From assembly GCA_900104495.1 (NCBI GenBank), contig FMXS01000005.1, positions 1-64,000 of the forward strand: 64,000 bases of DNA. The letters are read 5' to 3'. The DNA is from Ruminococcaceae bacterium FB2012 (GTDB lineage: Bacteria; Bacillota; Clostridia; Oscillospirales; Ruminococcaceae). This document shows positions 33,715 to 42,128 of this stretch, piece by piece (within the stretch, counting starts at the first letter, position 1; the number at the start of each line of letters is the position of its first letter). The translations under genes and the position numbers were made by a program. A model generated the notes under the pieces. That model was not told where the DNA came from. It was given only the letters and a program-made list of their open reading frames with translations, and ran no database searches.

Positions 33715-36700
33715 ATGAGTACAGCCAAGAATAAGGTCAAGCCGAAGAAGTCCGGCTTTTCGCGGCTTCTGACGCTGGTGCTTGCCGCAGTTGTTGCTAT
33801 AAGTGCGGCGGTCAGCGGCTACTGCGCCTATGACCTTTTCGGCAGGGGAGTTGAGGCTTCAAAGGCCGTGGCGGCATCGGAGAAGGCCGACGAGGAAGCA
33901 GAGGAGAACCCTTTGGAGAAGGAGTTCCGCATCATCGAGCAGGCCGCAAAGGAAGAAGCCGAAAGGCTGGAGAAGGAAGCTCAGAACACTCAGACTCCGG
34001 TCAAAAAGAACTACTCTCCGGCGATGATAGATGTAGTTTCGGTGGGGTCCGGCTTTGATGACGGCGACGAACAGCCTGTCACCACGGTGACGGATCAGAA
34101 CTCGGCAAAAGAGATGCTGAACACCCTTGCACCGGAGCTTGGCATAAAGGATGCCGCACAGGAATACAGCCTCACGGATGTCATCGAGCAGGGCGATTAC
34201 AGCTACTATGTGATGAAGCAGAACTTCAACGGCATCGAGGTCATCGGGGCCGATCTTATCATGCAGGCCTCCAAGCAGGACGGCACGCTGGTGAACGTGG
34301 GCGGGAATTACGAGCCCGTCCCCGAGGACCTTGACACCGAGACCACGCTCTCCTACGAGGAGATCACGAAGATCGTAAGGACCTATTCCATAACCAATCA
34401 GCCCGTTGTCCCGGACGAACTTAACATCGACATCCGGGGGCAGAAGATCCTCCCGATCAAGCCCACGGGCTACGCCTCCTGCTTTGAGGTGGTGTGCTCC
34501 GATCTGTCGGGTATGGAGTACACCGTGGCGGTGGAGGGCAAGACCGGAAAGATCCTCACCGTCACCTCGCCCATTGTTTATGATATGATCTACAAGGGGA
34601 TAGACAGCTCCACCGGCGCGGACGAGCGCCTCACGGGCCAGTCCGACAAGCAGGCCCTTTATATCTGGAAGGAGAACGACGATCTCTATTATTTCAAGGA
34701 TACGGACAGGAACGTTTCTATCCGTCTCAATGACAGGAACAGGGACTATGTGACCTATACCGATCTGAACAGCATCGATGTTCATTACTACAACCTCACC
34801 GACGAGGACGGACGCAAAAGGACTCCCGACCCCAGCTCGGTGGATGCTCTTGCGAACATCCAGAGGACCTACGATTTCTACAAGACCTTCTTCAGCCGCG
34901 AAGGGATAAATCCCGGTACGGAGCTGAAGATATATGTGGGCATCACCAATATCGGAGACGGGAACAATTCCTACAATCTCCACAACAATGCGGCGATGTT
35001 CGGTGACAAATTCATAGTCATCGGCACCAACGACAGCAACGAATTCTCGGCCAGGACCGAAGTAGTGGGCCACGAGTTCACTCACGGCGTCATCGCCAGC
35101 TATAAGAGCGGACTCAACTCTCTGGGACACGGCAACGAGCAGGATACTATCAACGAGGGCTTTGCCGACGTATTCGGTGAGCTTATCGAGGACTACTCCA
35201 ACGACGGACAGCTGAACCTCAACGCGGACTGGGTACACGGGAGCAGGAATTTCATCACTCCCGCCGTGGACAACTATTCCGGCATCGACCCCGCCTCCGA
35301 GGAGTGCCACAGGGCAAGCACACTGATCTCGGGACCCTTCTACAAAATGGTCAAGGCTTCCAATAACGCTGTTCCCGAGACTACTTTTGCAAATCTTTAC
35401 TACGAAACTATCCCCGCGCTGACAGCGTCCACTTCTATCCCGATGCTTCGCAGTCTGGTGGAGAACAGCGCTCTGAAAATGAACTATGACGGCACTGCTT
35501 CCAATGCGAAAGAGAACCGCACTCTCACCGACGGGAATATGGAAGTCATCATCGACGCCTTTGATGCCTTCGGCATCGAGAGCGCCGCAAGCGCAAGAGT
35601 CGTAAAGGGCGGCAAGCTCAGAGTATTTGACAAGGATATAAAACTCTACGGAAACTACAACATCAAGCTTTACAGGCCCTTTGACACGCAGATGTCTGCG
35701 GCGCTGTTCGATCAGAACGTTACCGAGGCTGGCGGCTTCGATCTTCCCGAAAGCATAAATCCGGGCTACTATGTAATGGTCGTTACCGATCTTGCCAACA
35801 CCAGGAACAGCGAGAAGATGCAGATACTCATCAACGACAACAGCGCCGATCAAAAGGTGAAAGAGTATCCCGCAGTGCTGAACATTTTCACAAAGTTCAA
35901 CTCCGAGGCCAAGGACGTTGTGCTGGTGCTGGACAGCTCCGGCAGTATGGAAGGCTCGCCTATCCAGCAGGCAAGGACTTCGGCCAAGAACTTCGTCACC
36001 ACGGTGCTGAAGACCAATCCGTCGGCAAGCATCAGCCTTATCTCCTACAACTCCGGCGTGGACACGAGAGTGACAGCTTCCAGCAACAAGAGCAAGCTGA
36101 TCTCCTCCATCGACAGGATATACGACAGCGGGCGTACAAATATCTACGATGCCCTTGACGCCGCCAAGAAGATACTTGAAAAATCGGATTCCAAGAAAAA
36201 GCTGGTGGTGCTTCTGAGCGACGGTCTTCCCAACGAAGGCCCCAGCGACGGAGGCGACTACTACGCCCCGATATACAGGCTCACCGACGAGATGAAGGGC
36301 GAGGGCATAATAGTTTACTCGCTGGGCTTCTTCCACAATCTGACCGGCTCGGAACTCAGCAGCGGTCAGAAGATGATGTCCCAGATCGCCACCGAGGGCT
36401 ACGATTACGTTGTTGACAGCGCGGACGAGGTCAGCGGCGTGGTAAGCGAGCTTGAACTGGTATTCAACGACTTCGCAGAGATGTTCAACGGCAAGAGGTT
36501 CATAAACATCAGGATCGCCTGCCCCGTTGACGTGAACGTGACCTACAACGGCGAAACACTTTCCTCCGACCCGAAGAACCCCTCCACCAGGACATCCTTC
36601 GGTACGCTTTCCTATGAAAAGGTCATCGACGAGGAGACCGGCGAGGAAAGCGAGGACACCGTCAAGGTGCTGAGGCTCGACGAAAGCGCGGATTACGAGA

Positions 36701-37590
36701 TCTGCATCAACGGCACCGGCAAGGGCAAAATGGATTACACCATAAGCTATCCCGACGAGGAAGGCGAGTACACCGACGTCCGGGAGTTCAAGCGTGTGCC
36801 GATCACCAAGGACACTGTCATGGCGGCCTCCACCAAGCAGGAAGACAAGGTGGGCCTCAAAGTTGACAGCGACGGAGACGGCACCTTCGACCTGAACTAC
36901 GAAGCGGTGAAGAACAAGTCGGCGGAGCAGACCTCCGGCGACAGCGCCTTGAAGATAATCCTTATCATTTCAACTTCCGTGGCAGGCGCAGGCATACTGG
37001 CTTATCTTATCATCATGCTTATGAGAAGGGTCAAAGCGGCAAAGGCCGCCGCCGTACCTGCGGTCTGCGCCAACTGCGGTGCTCCGCTGGCGGAAAATGC
37101 CAAATTCTGCCGTAACTGCGGAACAGCCGTTCCCGTAAGCGAGGCTCCGGCTCCCGAGCAGCCCGTCAAGGCCTCGAAGGCGCCGATCATCGTAAAGCTG
37201 GCGTTTATCTGCGTGTTCACCGTGTTTACGGTCATCGTGACGAATTACTACTATTCGCCGGCGACCACGGTATTCAAGCAGCTGAGAGACGGTCAGGCGG
37301 CTTCGGCCAAGCTGATCTACGACAACTCCGGCACCAAGTCCGACGGTTATATCTCCTGGCTGACAAATCACTATCTCGGCAAGGCGGAAACGGCTTACAG
37401 CGAAGGCAAGCTCACCGAAGCCGATTACAGGACGCTGCTTGAAGGCGTAAAGGCCGTAGGTGTTGACGACGCCTCCGACAACGCCAAGGAGCAGCTCAAG
37501 GAACTGGATAAGTCCTCAAAGGACGGCTCCGGAAGCAAGGACGAAAGCGCTGCCTCCGCAGAAGCGGAAACATCCTCCGCGGAAGCGTAA
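33715..37590 (+). CDS. Membrane protein combining M4 metalloprotease, vWA domain and zinc ribbon
   Basis: 1291 residues. An N-terminal membrane anchor (about 18-42) is followed by a charged helix and an FTP/PepSY-like propeptide region. Next comes a thermolysin-type M4 catalytic domain with HEFTH at 453-457 and Glu481 in NEGFADVFGE as third zinc ligand, both active-site helices intact. A vWA domain has MIDAS DSSGS from Asp740 and VVLLSDG. After it there is a membrane helix near 1080-1105, a CxxC(x10)CxxC zinc ribbon from Cys1118 (CANCGAPL ... FCRNCG), another membrane helix near 1155-1180 and a Ser/Glu tail. An active extracellular zinc protease tethered with an adhesion domain is a fair reading. 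The combination is not one I know from M4 enzymes. RBS AGGAGG; long repeat-rich leader. Confidence 0.85.
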   Translation: MSTAKNKVKPKKSGFSRLLTLVLAAVVAISAAVSGYCAYDLFGRGVEASKAVAASEKADEEAEENPLEKEFRIIEQAAKEEAERLEKEAQNTQTPVKKNYSPAMIDVVSVGSGFDDGDEQPVTTVTDQNSAKEMLNTLAPELGIKDAAQEYSLTDVIEQGDYSYYVMKQNFNGIEVIGADLIMQASKQDGTLVNVGGNYEPVPEDLDTETTLSYEEITKIVRTYSITNQPVVPDELNIDIRGQKILPIKPTGYASCFEVVCSDLSGMEYTVAVEGKTGKILTVTSPIVYDMIYKGIDSSTGADERLTGQSDKQALYIWKENDDLYYFKDTDRNVSIRLNDRNRDYVTYTDLNSIDVHYYNLTDEDGRKRTPDPSSVDALANIQRTYDFYKTFFSREGINPGTELKIYVGITNIGDGNNSYNLHNNAAMFGDKFIVIGTNDSNEFSARTEVVGHEFTHGVIASYKSGLNSLGHGNEQDTINEGFADVFGELIEDYSNDGQLNLNADWVHGSRNFITPAVDNYSGIDPASEECHRASTLISGPFYKMVKASNNAVPETTFANLYYETIPALTASTSIPMLRSLVENSALKMNYDGTASNAKENRTLTDGNMEVIIDAFDAFGIESAASARVVKGGKLRVFDKDIKLYGNYNIKLYRPFDTQMSAALFDQNVTEAGGFDLPESINPGYYVMVVTDLANTRNSEKMQILINDNSADQKVKEYPAVLNIFTKFNSEAKDVVLVLDSSGSMEGSPIQQARTSAKNFVTTVLKTNPSASISLISYNSGVDTRVTASSNKSKLISSIDRIYDSGRTNIYDALDAAKKILEKSDSKKKLVVLLSDGLPNEGPSDGGDYYAPIYRLTDEMKGEGIIVYSLGFFHNLTGSELSSGQKMMSQIATEGYDYVVDSADEVSGVVSELELVFNDFAEMFNGKRFINIRIACPVDVNVTYNGETLSSDPKNPSTRTSFGTLSYEKVIDEETGEESEDTVKVLRLDESADYEICINGTGKGKMDYTISYPDEEGEYTDVREFKRVPITKDTVMAASTKQEDKVGLKVDSDGDGTFDLNYEAVKNKSAEQTSGDSALKIILIISTSVAGAGILAYLIIMLMRRVKAAKAAAVPAVCANCGAPLAENAKFCRNCGTAVPVSEAPAPEQPVKASKAPIIVKLAFICVFTVFTVIVTNYYYSPATTVFKQLRDGQAASAKLIYDNSGTKSDGYISWLTNHYLGKAETAYSEGKLTEADYRTLLEGVKAVGVDDASDNAKEQLKELDKSSKDGSGSKDESAASAEAETSSAEA

Positions 37591-37607
37591 AAGCACATCC
37601 AAAAAAA

Positions 37608-37636
37608 TACAGCCGCCCGATTTGGGCGGCTGTTTT
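37608..37636. terminator. Terminator between convergent genes
   Basis: ACAGCCGCCC-GATTT-GGGCGGCTGT followed by TTTGC, preceded by seven A residues; serves the M4/vWA gene and, in reverse, the diguanylate cyclase. Confidence 0.85.
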
Positions 37637-37646
37637 GCTGTATGGA

Positions 37647-39794
37647 TCAATGTTTCTTCGATTTGGCGATGCGTTTGTTCTCGTACATTATCTTGTCGGC
37701 GCGGCGCACCGCATCGCTGACGGAGCTGTCCAGTTCGGGATCGTAGATCGCAATGCCGAGGGCTATGTGGACTTCCTCCCACTTGTTGGGAGCCGAAGCG
37801 CAGATCTCGGCGCGTCTTTCTTCAAACAGCCGTATCAGCTCTTCGCGTCTGCGGAAATCGTCGTTCTGCAATACTGCGGCGAATTCGTCTCCGCCGATCC
37901 TGAAAACGGGGCTGTGCTCAAACACCTTGCAGATCAGACGGCAGGCGGTCTTCAGGTAGATGTCTCCCTTGTCGTGACCGTATTTGTCGTTGACGGTCTT
38001 GAGGTCGTTGCAGTCGAAGATGCCTATGGCAAATTCCGGCTGCTCGCCCGCATCCACCCGCTCCTGGAGCTTCTTGATATGATCGGAGAAGGCTCCCTTG
38101 TTCCGCACGGAGGTCAGAGCGTCTACAAACACTCGCTTGTTCAGGTCTTTGATCAGATGCTTTTCCGCACGGACCTTTTTCTCGGCCCGGATGCTTCTCA
38201 GCAGCAGGATCACGATTATCAGCAGCACCGAAGCGATAACGGTCATGACGATAAACAGATTTTCCTTTACGAAATCCAGAAACCCGATCTTCACATCCTC
38301 GGTGGAGTAATAGGTCAGGTACTTATGTACGCTTGCCTCGGGCACGATGCCAGTGATACGGGTGATGATGGAATAAAGGGAAGTGTCGCCCTCCCGCACC
38401 GCAAAGCAGTAGTCCATTTCCACGCCGGTGTAGACCGTGGTCAGATGCAGCTTTTCGCACTGCTTGGAGATGTTGCTGTATCGGTAATTGCTGATGATGA
38501 CGCAGTCGGCTTCCTTATCGGCGACGGCTTCAAGCCCTGCGGGGGTGTCCGCGAAATATTTCCGCTGCCAGCCGGGATAGTGGTCCGCCAGAAACATATC
38601 GTAATTCGTGTTGCCCTCGTTCACGGCAACAGTGACCTGCTCCTGCTTCAAGAATTCCTTCTGCTCCGAGGCCCGCACCACTGCGTCCATTTCCGTGCGC
38701 ATCAGCGGCGGAGAAACTATGAGGTCCAGCTGTTCCGTGTCGTGATCGGTGAGGTTCGCCGGGAACATACAGTCGATCTCGCCTTTTTTCAGAGCTTCCA
38801 GCGCAGCAGCAGCGGTGGGGTAGGAGACCGCTTCAAATTTCAGCTTTGCGTTCAGAAATGCGGAGGAGGCATAGTCAAGGTAATCCTTCAAAGCGCCGGT
38901 GAGCCGGCCGGTCGCCTCATCCTTTGCGCAGAAGGCCAGATAGTTGTCCTGGTAGCCCACCCGAATGGTGCCGTGAGAGGCGAGCCACTCCTTCTCGGCG
39001 GTGCTGACATACCTGTTCGTTTCTGTGCTTTTCAGATATTTGTCGTGAAGCTGCTGGTCGTAGTATTTGTTCTCGTCCTGGATCCTGTTCAGCGCCGTGT
39101 CCAGCTCCGAGAGGAGATCGGCGCGGTCCTTGCTGACTGCGAAATAGAAATCCGAGGAGCCTATCTTGCACACCGGCACGGCAGTTTCCGGGGAGCCGTA
39201 TACGTCCATGGTGATGTAGGCATCGTATTTGTCCCCCAGGAGCTTCAGCGATTCCTCGTCCTTCAGCTCCATTTCGATGATCTCGGCGCTGATGCCGTGC
39301 TTCTCTTCCCAGTCAAGGAAAAACTCCTTCTGTATGGTGCCCTTTGTAACGCCGACACGCTTGCCGTTTAAGGACGAGATATTGTCGGCGGTGATCTCCG
39401 TATTGTCGGGAGAGGTGAAGACGTAATAGGCTTCGGTGCCCATAGGCAGCGAGGAGAACAGCATATCCTTGCTGCGTTCTTCGGTATAGGAAACATCGCT
39501 GAGCAGATCGATCTCGCCGTTTCTCAGTTTCTGCATCAGCTCCGACCAGTTGCCTTCCACATATTCGTATTTCCAGCCCGTGTAGGCGGCCACCTTCCGC
39601 TGATATTCGTAGGAATAGCCCGACTGCCTTCCCGAAGCGTCCCTGATAAAATAAGGAGGCTCGTGCCAGCCGACGCGCACGGTCTTGCCGCTTGCTTCAT
39701 CCGCGAAGGAGACCGCCGGTGCCGCAAAGACTGCGGTCAGAGCCATAATTATTATAAATATCAAAGCCCTTTTAAAGGGCATTTGTCTGCGCAT
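37647..39794 (-). CDS. Diguanylate cyclase with two periplasmic-type solute-binding domains
   Basis: 715 residues; GGAGGTGAATACC before the ATG. Signal/anchor segment 9-31, then two successive SBP_bac_3 domains (first from KTVRVGWHEPPYF, second from GTIRVGYQDNYLAF), a membrane helix (LFIVMTVIASVLLIIVILLL) and a C-terminal GGDEF domain with intact GGDEF at 634-638. The protein would sense amino-acid-like solutes outside and make cyclic di-GMP inside. The N-terminal half of GGDEF (DALTSVRNKGAF, FDCNDLKTVNDKYGHDKGD) is complete, so it should be active. Monocistronic, with its own promoter at 39886-39914. Confidence 0.9.
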   Translation of the reverse strand: MRRQMPFKRALIFIIIMALTAVFAAPAVSFADEASGKTVRVGWHEPPYFIRDASGRQSGYSYEYQRKVAAYTGWKYEYVEGNWSELMQKLRNGEIDLLSDVSYTEERSKDMLFSSLPMGTEAYYVFTSPDNTEITADNISSLNGKRVGVTKGTIQKEFFLDWEEKHGISAEIIEMELKDEESLKLLGDKYDAYITMDVYGSPETAVPVCKIGSSDFYFAVSKDRADLLSELDTALNRIQDENKYYDQQLHDKYLKSTETNRYVSTAEKEWLASHGTIRVGYQDNYLAFCAKDEATGRLTGALKDYLDYASSAFLNAKLKFEAVSYPTAAAALEALKKGEIDCMFPANLTDHDTEQLDLIVSPPLMRTEMDAVVRASEQKEFLKQEQVTVAVNEGNTNYDMFLADHYPGWQRKYFADTPAGLEAVADKEADCVIISNYRYSNISKQCEKLHLTTVYTGVEMDYCFAVREGDTSLYSIITRITGIVPEASVHKYLTYYSTEDVKIGFLDFVKENLFIVMTVIASVLLIIVILLLRSIRAEKKVRAEKHLIKDLNKRVFVDALTSVRNKGAFSDHIKKLQERVDAGEQPEFAIGIFDCNDLKTVNDKYGHDKGDIYLKTACRLICKVFEHSPVFRIGGDEFAAVLQNDDFRRREELIRLFEERRAEICASAPNKWEEVHIALGIAIYDPELDSSVSDAVRRADKIMYENKRIAKSKKH

Positions 39795-39885
39795 CGGTAT
39801 TCACCTCCGATGATGCTTTTTTATTGAACGAAGTATCTTGCTCCGTATGTTGATTTGCCGTTTCGGCAAAAACTCTCACTCTTCT

Positions 39886-39914
39886 ATTATAACAATAAAA
39901 GTCAATAAAATCAA
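39886..39914 (-). promoter_or_regulatory. Promoter of the diguanylate cyclase gene
   Basis: Minus strand TTGATT (39909-39914), 17 bp, TATAAT (39886-39891). The 39.8-40.1 kb gap is a divergent promoter region; it also has two TTTGTGCAA-like elements near 39930-39965 similar to those at 3985-4020. Confidence 0.65.
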
Positions 39915-40055
39915 TACGCTATTTTGATAAATTTGCACAAACAGCATTGTTATATTTGTGCAATGATTCGTCGTTTTTGTGTGATGCGCTGTATATCCTG
40001 CCTTTCCCCGGGGGACGGGGAGTATGCGGAAGCCCTGCGGCGGGCCGTATCCCGC

Positions 40056-40084
40056 TTGACTTTCTTTGAGATTTGTGCTATGAT
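40056..40084 (+). promoter_or_regulatory. Promoter of the S41-like protease gene
   Basis: TTGACT (40056-40061), 17 bp, TATGAT (40079-40084), 31 bp before the start codon. Confidence 0.75.
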
Positions 40085-40115
40085 CTTGATAATGAACCGC
40101 GAAAGGAGATCATAT

Positions 40116-42038
40116 ATGAAACACAGGATCATTGCTGCTGCGGCAGCGGTCACAGCGGCTGCGGCTGCGATACCGGCCCAGGCCTTTGCGCTGGACGAAG
40201 GCTTTGAGAAAAAGAACGTCACAGCGTATCTTTATTCCATGGATAAGAGCGAGGAGCTTGAATGCCTGTTCAGCAGGGAACTTCCCGAGGTGCCTTATGT
40301 CAGTATGGAGGATTTCCTCGACAGGATATATACGGTGGATTTCACCACAGCCTTCGAGGGGAACGTCTATACCGTGACCGGCAACAATATGACGGTCACC
40401 GTTGATGCAGACAGGGACACCGTGAGCATACAGGGTTTCGACAGCAACTACGACATCAACACCGTTCCTGATGAAGCGGAGCAGGAGAACGACGGCGATC
40501 ATGTCAGGATCCAGAGCATACGGGTCATCAGCGAGGGCAGCAACACCGATTACGGTCTTTCGGAGTATGACATCGACCTTATCGGCGATGACGGAAAGAT
40601 CTATTTTCCCCTTGCGACCCTTTCCGATATGTTTGACAGCACCTACAACGGAGCCGAGTTTATCGGCGGGAGCATCTTCTTTGTTCATACTTTAGGCGTT
40701 GTCGACGACGAGGACGGCTATATGGACCGTTCACCCGTCTTTGAGGAGACCCGGCGTTCTCAGGCTATGGCGGATTATACCTATAACGAGTTCTGCTTCC
40801 TTGTCGATAACCTCTACGGCTGTCCTTCAAGGGCGAAGATCTCCGGGTCCGTTATTGAAAAGGGCCTGGATAAGACGCTGGACGAATACAGCGACGATAC
40901 CCGCGAGGTCAAGAAACTGCTGAGATCAACGGACCGCATCGAATTCCTGACGGGCCTTCTGGTCCTTGACAACCTTTTCAATGACGGCGGCCACACCGTT
41001 CTTCCGGCCTTCATGGGAGAGGATAAGTACAGCAGTTCTCCCTTGCTGTCAGCCTTCTCTGCGTCCATGAACGATGAAGGCAATCCGTATATGGAACAGA
41101 TCACAGATGCTTTGATCGCGATCCAGAACAGCGATCTGATCCGCGATGGGGTCGGAAAGCTGAGAGCGCAGAAATACGCCGCTCTTGAGCAGGTAAAGAA
41201 ATGGGACGGCGAGGCAGGCAGTTCTTTTTACACCCACGGCGACACCGCATATTTCATCTTTGACACCTTCCTCCAGCCCGATGTTTTAGAGCAGTTCAAA
41301 TGGTCTCTGGACTATGCCGCTGAAAAAGGTCTCAGAAATTTCGTCATTGACCTGTCCTGCAACGGCGGCGGAGACGAATTCGTCGTTCACTATATCAGCA
41401 GCATGATCGGCAGGAAGGCCGGAAAAAGCAACAACTATTCCATAAGCATGAAAAGCCGCAGGAGCGGCACTGTCATAGCAAGGGACACTGTTATTGACCT
41501 GAACCTTGACGGCGTGATCGACGGTAAGGACAAGGAAGTCTGCTATGATCTCAACTTTGCCGTACTGGCTTCGCAGTTCTCCTACTCCTGCGGAAATCTC
41601 CTGCCCGCCGTTATCCGTAACGAGGGCGTGCCGATACTCGGCGGCACCTCGGGCGGCGGATCCTGCATGGAAATAAAGCACTATTTTGCCGATGGGCTGT
41701 CTTTCCCGATGTCCGGCGGTCATGCTTTTGTTGTCGGTGACAGCGATGTTGACGCAGGCATAAAACCCGACTGCGAGCTGGTTACCTACACCGAAGAGGG
41801 CATTCCTTCCTGTATGGATTACTACGATTTCGACAAGATCGAGAGCTTCATCAATGAATTCTACGGCAGCGGACCGGCGGATGACAGCTCCGAGCCCGAA
41901 GAAAGCCAGCCCGACGAAAGCAGCCGTAAGGAGGACAGCTCTCCTGCCACGGGTGCAGCGGGACTGATCCCTCTGTGCGCCGTCGTTACGGCAGCGGCAG
42001 CAATGCTGTTCACAAGACGCATCTGCAAAAAGCAATAA
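40116..42038 (+). CDS. Exported S41-family (C-terminal processing type) protease, anchored
   Basis: 640 residues from the ATG after AAAGGAGATCATAT; the open frame upstream is not translated. Signal peptide 1-25 (Ala-rich, ending QAFALDEG). The C-terminal half has the S41 core: FVIDLSCNGGGDEFVV, then SQFSYSCGNLLPAV with a candidate catalytic serine near residue 491, and GTSGGGSC. The N-terminal 330 residues are not recognised. The tail carries a Ser/Glu/Asp-rich spacer, SPATG, an Ala-rich hydrophobic helix and RRICKKQ, resembling the NPKTG tails of two other proteins here. It is likely a surface endopeptidase. No PDZ domain was evident. Confidence 0.82.
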   Translation: MKHRIIAAAAAVTAAAAAIPAQAFALDEGFEKKNVTAYLYSMDKSEELECLFSRELPEVPYVSMEDFLDRIYTVDFTTAFEGNVYTVTGNNMTVTVDADRDTVSIQGFDSNYDINTVPDEAEQENDGDHVRIQSIRVISEGSNTDYGLSEYDIDLIGDDGKIYFPLATLSDMFDSTYNGAEFIGGSIFFVHTLGVVDDEDGYMDRSPVFEETRRSQAMADYTYNEFCFLVDNLYGCPSRAKISGSVIEKGLDKTLDEYSDDTREVKKLLRSTDRIEFLTGLLVLDNLFNDGGHTVLPAFMGEDKYSSSPLLSAFSASMNDEGNPYMEQITDALIAIQNSDLIRDGVGKLRAQKYAALEQVKKWDGEAGSSFYTHGDTAYFIFDTFLQPDVLEQFKWSLDYAAEKGLRNFVIDLSCNGGGDEFVVHYISSMIGRKAGKSNNYSISMKSRRSGTVIARDTVIDLNLDGVIDGKDKEVCYDLNFAVLASQFSYSCGNLLPAVIRNEGVPILGGTSGGGSCMEIKHYFADGLSFPMSGGHAFVVGDSDVDAGIKPDCELVTYTEEGIPSCMDYYDFDKIESFINEFYGSGPADDSSEPEESQPDESSRKEDSSPATGAAGLIPLCAVVTAAAAMLFTRRICKKQ

Positions 42039-42057
42039 AAGAATACGGTAAAACAAG

Positions 42058-42098
42058 TCCCCGCCGCAGGAGTCAAGGCTCCCTGCGGCGGGGTTTTT
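42058..42098. terminator. Terminator between the S41 and glgX genes
   Basis: CCCCGCCGCAGG pairs with CCTGCGGCGGGG through an inner AG...CT, followed by TTTTTATG. It lies between convergent genes. Confidence 0.85.
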
Positions 42099-42128
42099 AT
42101 GTTCTGTTTTATGCGTCCTGCTGAGCTG

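Noticed and set aside
39924..40115. N-terminal extension of the S41-like protease from the earlier ATG
   Set aside because: The extension is Cys-rich, has no ribosome site and covers the promoter at 40056-40084; the ATG at 40116 begins a clean signal peptide after AAAGGAG.
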